NCBI GenBank assembly: GCA_963843605.1
Contig: CAWJLA010000008.1
Span: forward strand, 496,001 to 560,000
Reading direction: 5' to 3'
Source of the DNA: FEN-1297 sp963843605
GTDB lineage: Bacteria > Bacteroidota > Ignavibacteria > Ignavibacteriales > Ignavibacteriaceae
DNA length: 64,000 nt
Under the pieces are notes generated by a model. That model did no database searches and was not told the DNA's origin. It saw only the letters and a program-made list of their open reading frames with translations. Numbering within the stretch: the stretch's first letter is position 1; each line of letters begins with the position of its first letter. The position numbers and the translations under genes were made by a program. Of this stretch, positions 62,896-64,000 are shown piece after piece.

Positions 62896-64000
62896 TTAAT
62901 CCTTAAACAGTAATTGTGCAAATTCATGCAGACTTCGTCTCCAACTCTGCCACTCGTGCGCAGTTTTAGGAGAGACATAAAAATGAGCATTGATACCTTC
63001 TGCAGCAATTGCTTTAGTAGCTTCTTCGGGATTTCCGCCGAAGACATTGCCTCCTTCTTTCATCCGGTCCATTTCCCTGCCGCCGAAACTTACAAAAACA
63101 AGTTTTACTTTTTCTTTAAAACCGGGAGTGTTTTTAACATCTTCGGTAGTAATGCTGCCGCCGCTGAATAAACCTATATCCGAAAATGTATCAAGATTCT
63201 TTAATGTGATCAGCTTGGTTTCAAAACCTCCCATTGATAAACCGGCCATCGCGCGATGAGATTGATCGGATAGTGTACGGAAGTTCGCATCAATGTACGG
63301 TATTAATTCATCAACAAGAACAGTTTGAAAAGGTTTGATATCGAAATTTCTCAGACCGCCTATTTTGACATCATTGGTCATACCGTATGTCATAACAATA
63401 ATAAACGGTTTGGCCTTGCCCTCGGCAATCAGGTTATCCATAATAAAATTAACTTTGCCCTGGTTCGGCCAGCCGTATTCATTTTCGCCATAACCGTGCT
63501 GAAGATACAATACCGGATATTTTTTGTTCAAATCTTTTGTATAATCCGGGGGCAAATATACAAATGCCCTTCTCGAGGTATTTGTGCTCTTAGAAGGAAA
63601 GTAGATCTCGCTAATCTGGCCGTGCGGAACATCCTTAAATTCATAAAAATCCTGATCATGAGCTGGTATTTCAATACCGCTTCCCCAGCGCATTGCACCG
63701 TAATAATACAAACTGTTAGGATCAGGAACTGCCGCACCGTCAATCCAAAGCTGGTAATAATGAAATCCTTCATCTTGAGGAGCAGATACTCCGGTCCAAA
63801 CACCGTTCGCATCTTTGATCAGATCATATTTTACTGCGCTGATATCCAATTGCACTTTATGTGCTTCAGGTGCTGAAATACTTTCGCGAATACGGCGTTC
63901 CGAATTAACCTGAGGATATTCCCTGCCCGGCTGATTTGTAGTTGCAGGTTTAAAGTCTTCTTTAATATTTTGCTGATCTGACTGAGCTAAACAGAACGAA
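62896..64000 (-). CDS. CE1-type feruloyl/acetyl esterase (runs off right edge)
   Basis: The minus frame is open from 64000 to its stop at 62896; a GTG at 63855 is internal. The visible part starts SFCLAQSDQQNIKEDFKPAT, apparently the end of a signal peptide. An N-terminal CBM48-like sandwich (DANGVWTGVSAPQDEGFHYY) is followed by the esterase-D domain: FVYLPPDYTKDLNKKYPVLY, LQHGYGENEYGWPNQGKV, HRAMAGLSMGGFETK (nucleophile Ser in GLSMGG), and TAHEWQSWRRSLHEFAQLLF with the catalytic His. Enzymes of this layout remove ferulate or acetate from arabinoxylan. It lies just upstream of the CE7 relic on the same strand. Only the first residues are missing. Confidence 0.9.
   Translation of the reverse strand, partial: SFCLAQSDQQNIKEDFKPATTNQPGREYPQVNSERRIRESISAPEAHKVQLDISAVKYDLIKDANGVWTGVSAPQDEGFHYYQLWIDGAAVPDPNSLYYYGAMRWGSGIEIPAHDQDFYEFKDVPHGQISEIYFPSKSTNTSRRAFVYLPPDYTKDLNKKYPVLYLQHGYGENEYGWPNQGKVNFIMDNLIAEGKAKPFIIVMTYGMTNDVKIGGLRNFDIKPFQTVLVDELIPYIDANFRTLSDQSHRAMAGLSMGGFETKLITLKNLDTFSDIGLFSGGSITTEDVKNTPGFKEKVKLVFVSFGGREMDRMKEGGNVFGGNPEEATKAIAAEGINAHFYVSPKTAHEWQSWRRSLHEFAQLLFKD

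Overview
The window looks like chromosomal DNA from a free-living, plant-polysaccharide-degrading member of the Ignavibacteria / Bacteroidota-Chlorobi group. This is inferred from AT-rich intergenic DNA and from many secreted proteins that end in the ~85-residue type IX secretion (Por) sorting tail of the form NYPNPFNPTT...GVYFYRxQAG...K(K)MILLK. FecI/FecR-type signalling, TonB-dependent receptors and DUF4249 lipoproteins also fit. No rRNA, tRNA, CRISPR array or transposase was recognised.

Region A (1-29.6 kb, all minus strand) is a (glucurono)arabinoxylan utilisation locus. Read right to left it encodes: a Por-tailed CE15 esterase with FN3 domains; a GH43; a multidomain GH10 xylanase split by a frameshift in a C10 tract; a GH63/MGH1-like (alpha/alpha)6 enzyme; a second, Por-tailed GH43; a CE15 glucuronoyl esterase; a LacI regulator; then a likely operon of cytoplasmic GH3 beta-xylosidase, GPH-type sugar symporter, GH8 exo-oligoxylanase, SGNH (CE20/sialate-esterase-like) acetyl esterase, GH10 xylanase, a small membrane protein, GH115 alpha-glucuronidase and a GH43 that runs off the left edge. 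Together these would remove ester and glucuronosyl decorations, cut the backbone, trim oligomers, import them and hydrolyse them inside the cell. LacI-type operator palindromes (TTGAAACGTTTTAA and variants) lie upstream of lacI, the GH3 operon and the GH10 gene, with a looser match upstream of the GH5 gene.

Region B (30.1-31.7 kb, minus) is a gene graveyard: a XylR (AraC-type) regulator broken by several frameshifts and stops, a GH127-like gene reduced to its two ends, and an unidentified C-terminal scrap.

Region C (31.8-49.0 kb, plus) holds an ECF sigma factor, a FecR anti-sigma factor and three copies of a cassette: TonB-dependent receptor, DUF4249 lipoprotein (always joined by an ATGA overlap), Por-tailed Asp-box propeller. 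Copy 1 is largely dead, copy 2 is intact, copy 3 has lost the receptor's STN signalling domain. A fourth, longer propeller follows. No SusD-like gene is seen, so these cassettes are the only candidate outer-membrane uptake units in the window; I regard them as its most interesting system.

Region D (49.3-64 kb) adds a DUF1680 (GH127/146) beta-L-arabinofuranosidase and a carboxylesterase on plus, then on minus a GH5-like glycosidase, a VKOR-DsbA fusion with one frameshift, a GH54 arabinofuranosidase with unusual repeats, another GH43, remnants of a CE7 acetylxylan esterase and a probable GH97, and a CE1-type esterase cut by the right edge. Four copies of a twin-hairpin repeat sit between genes here.
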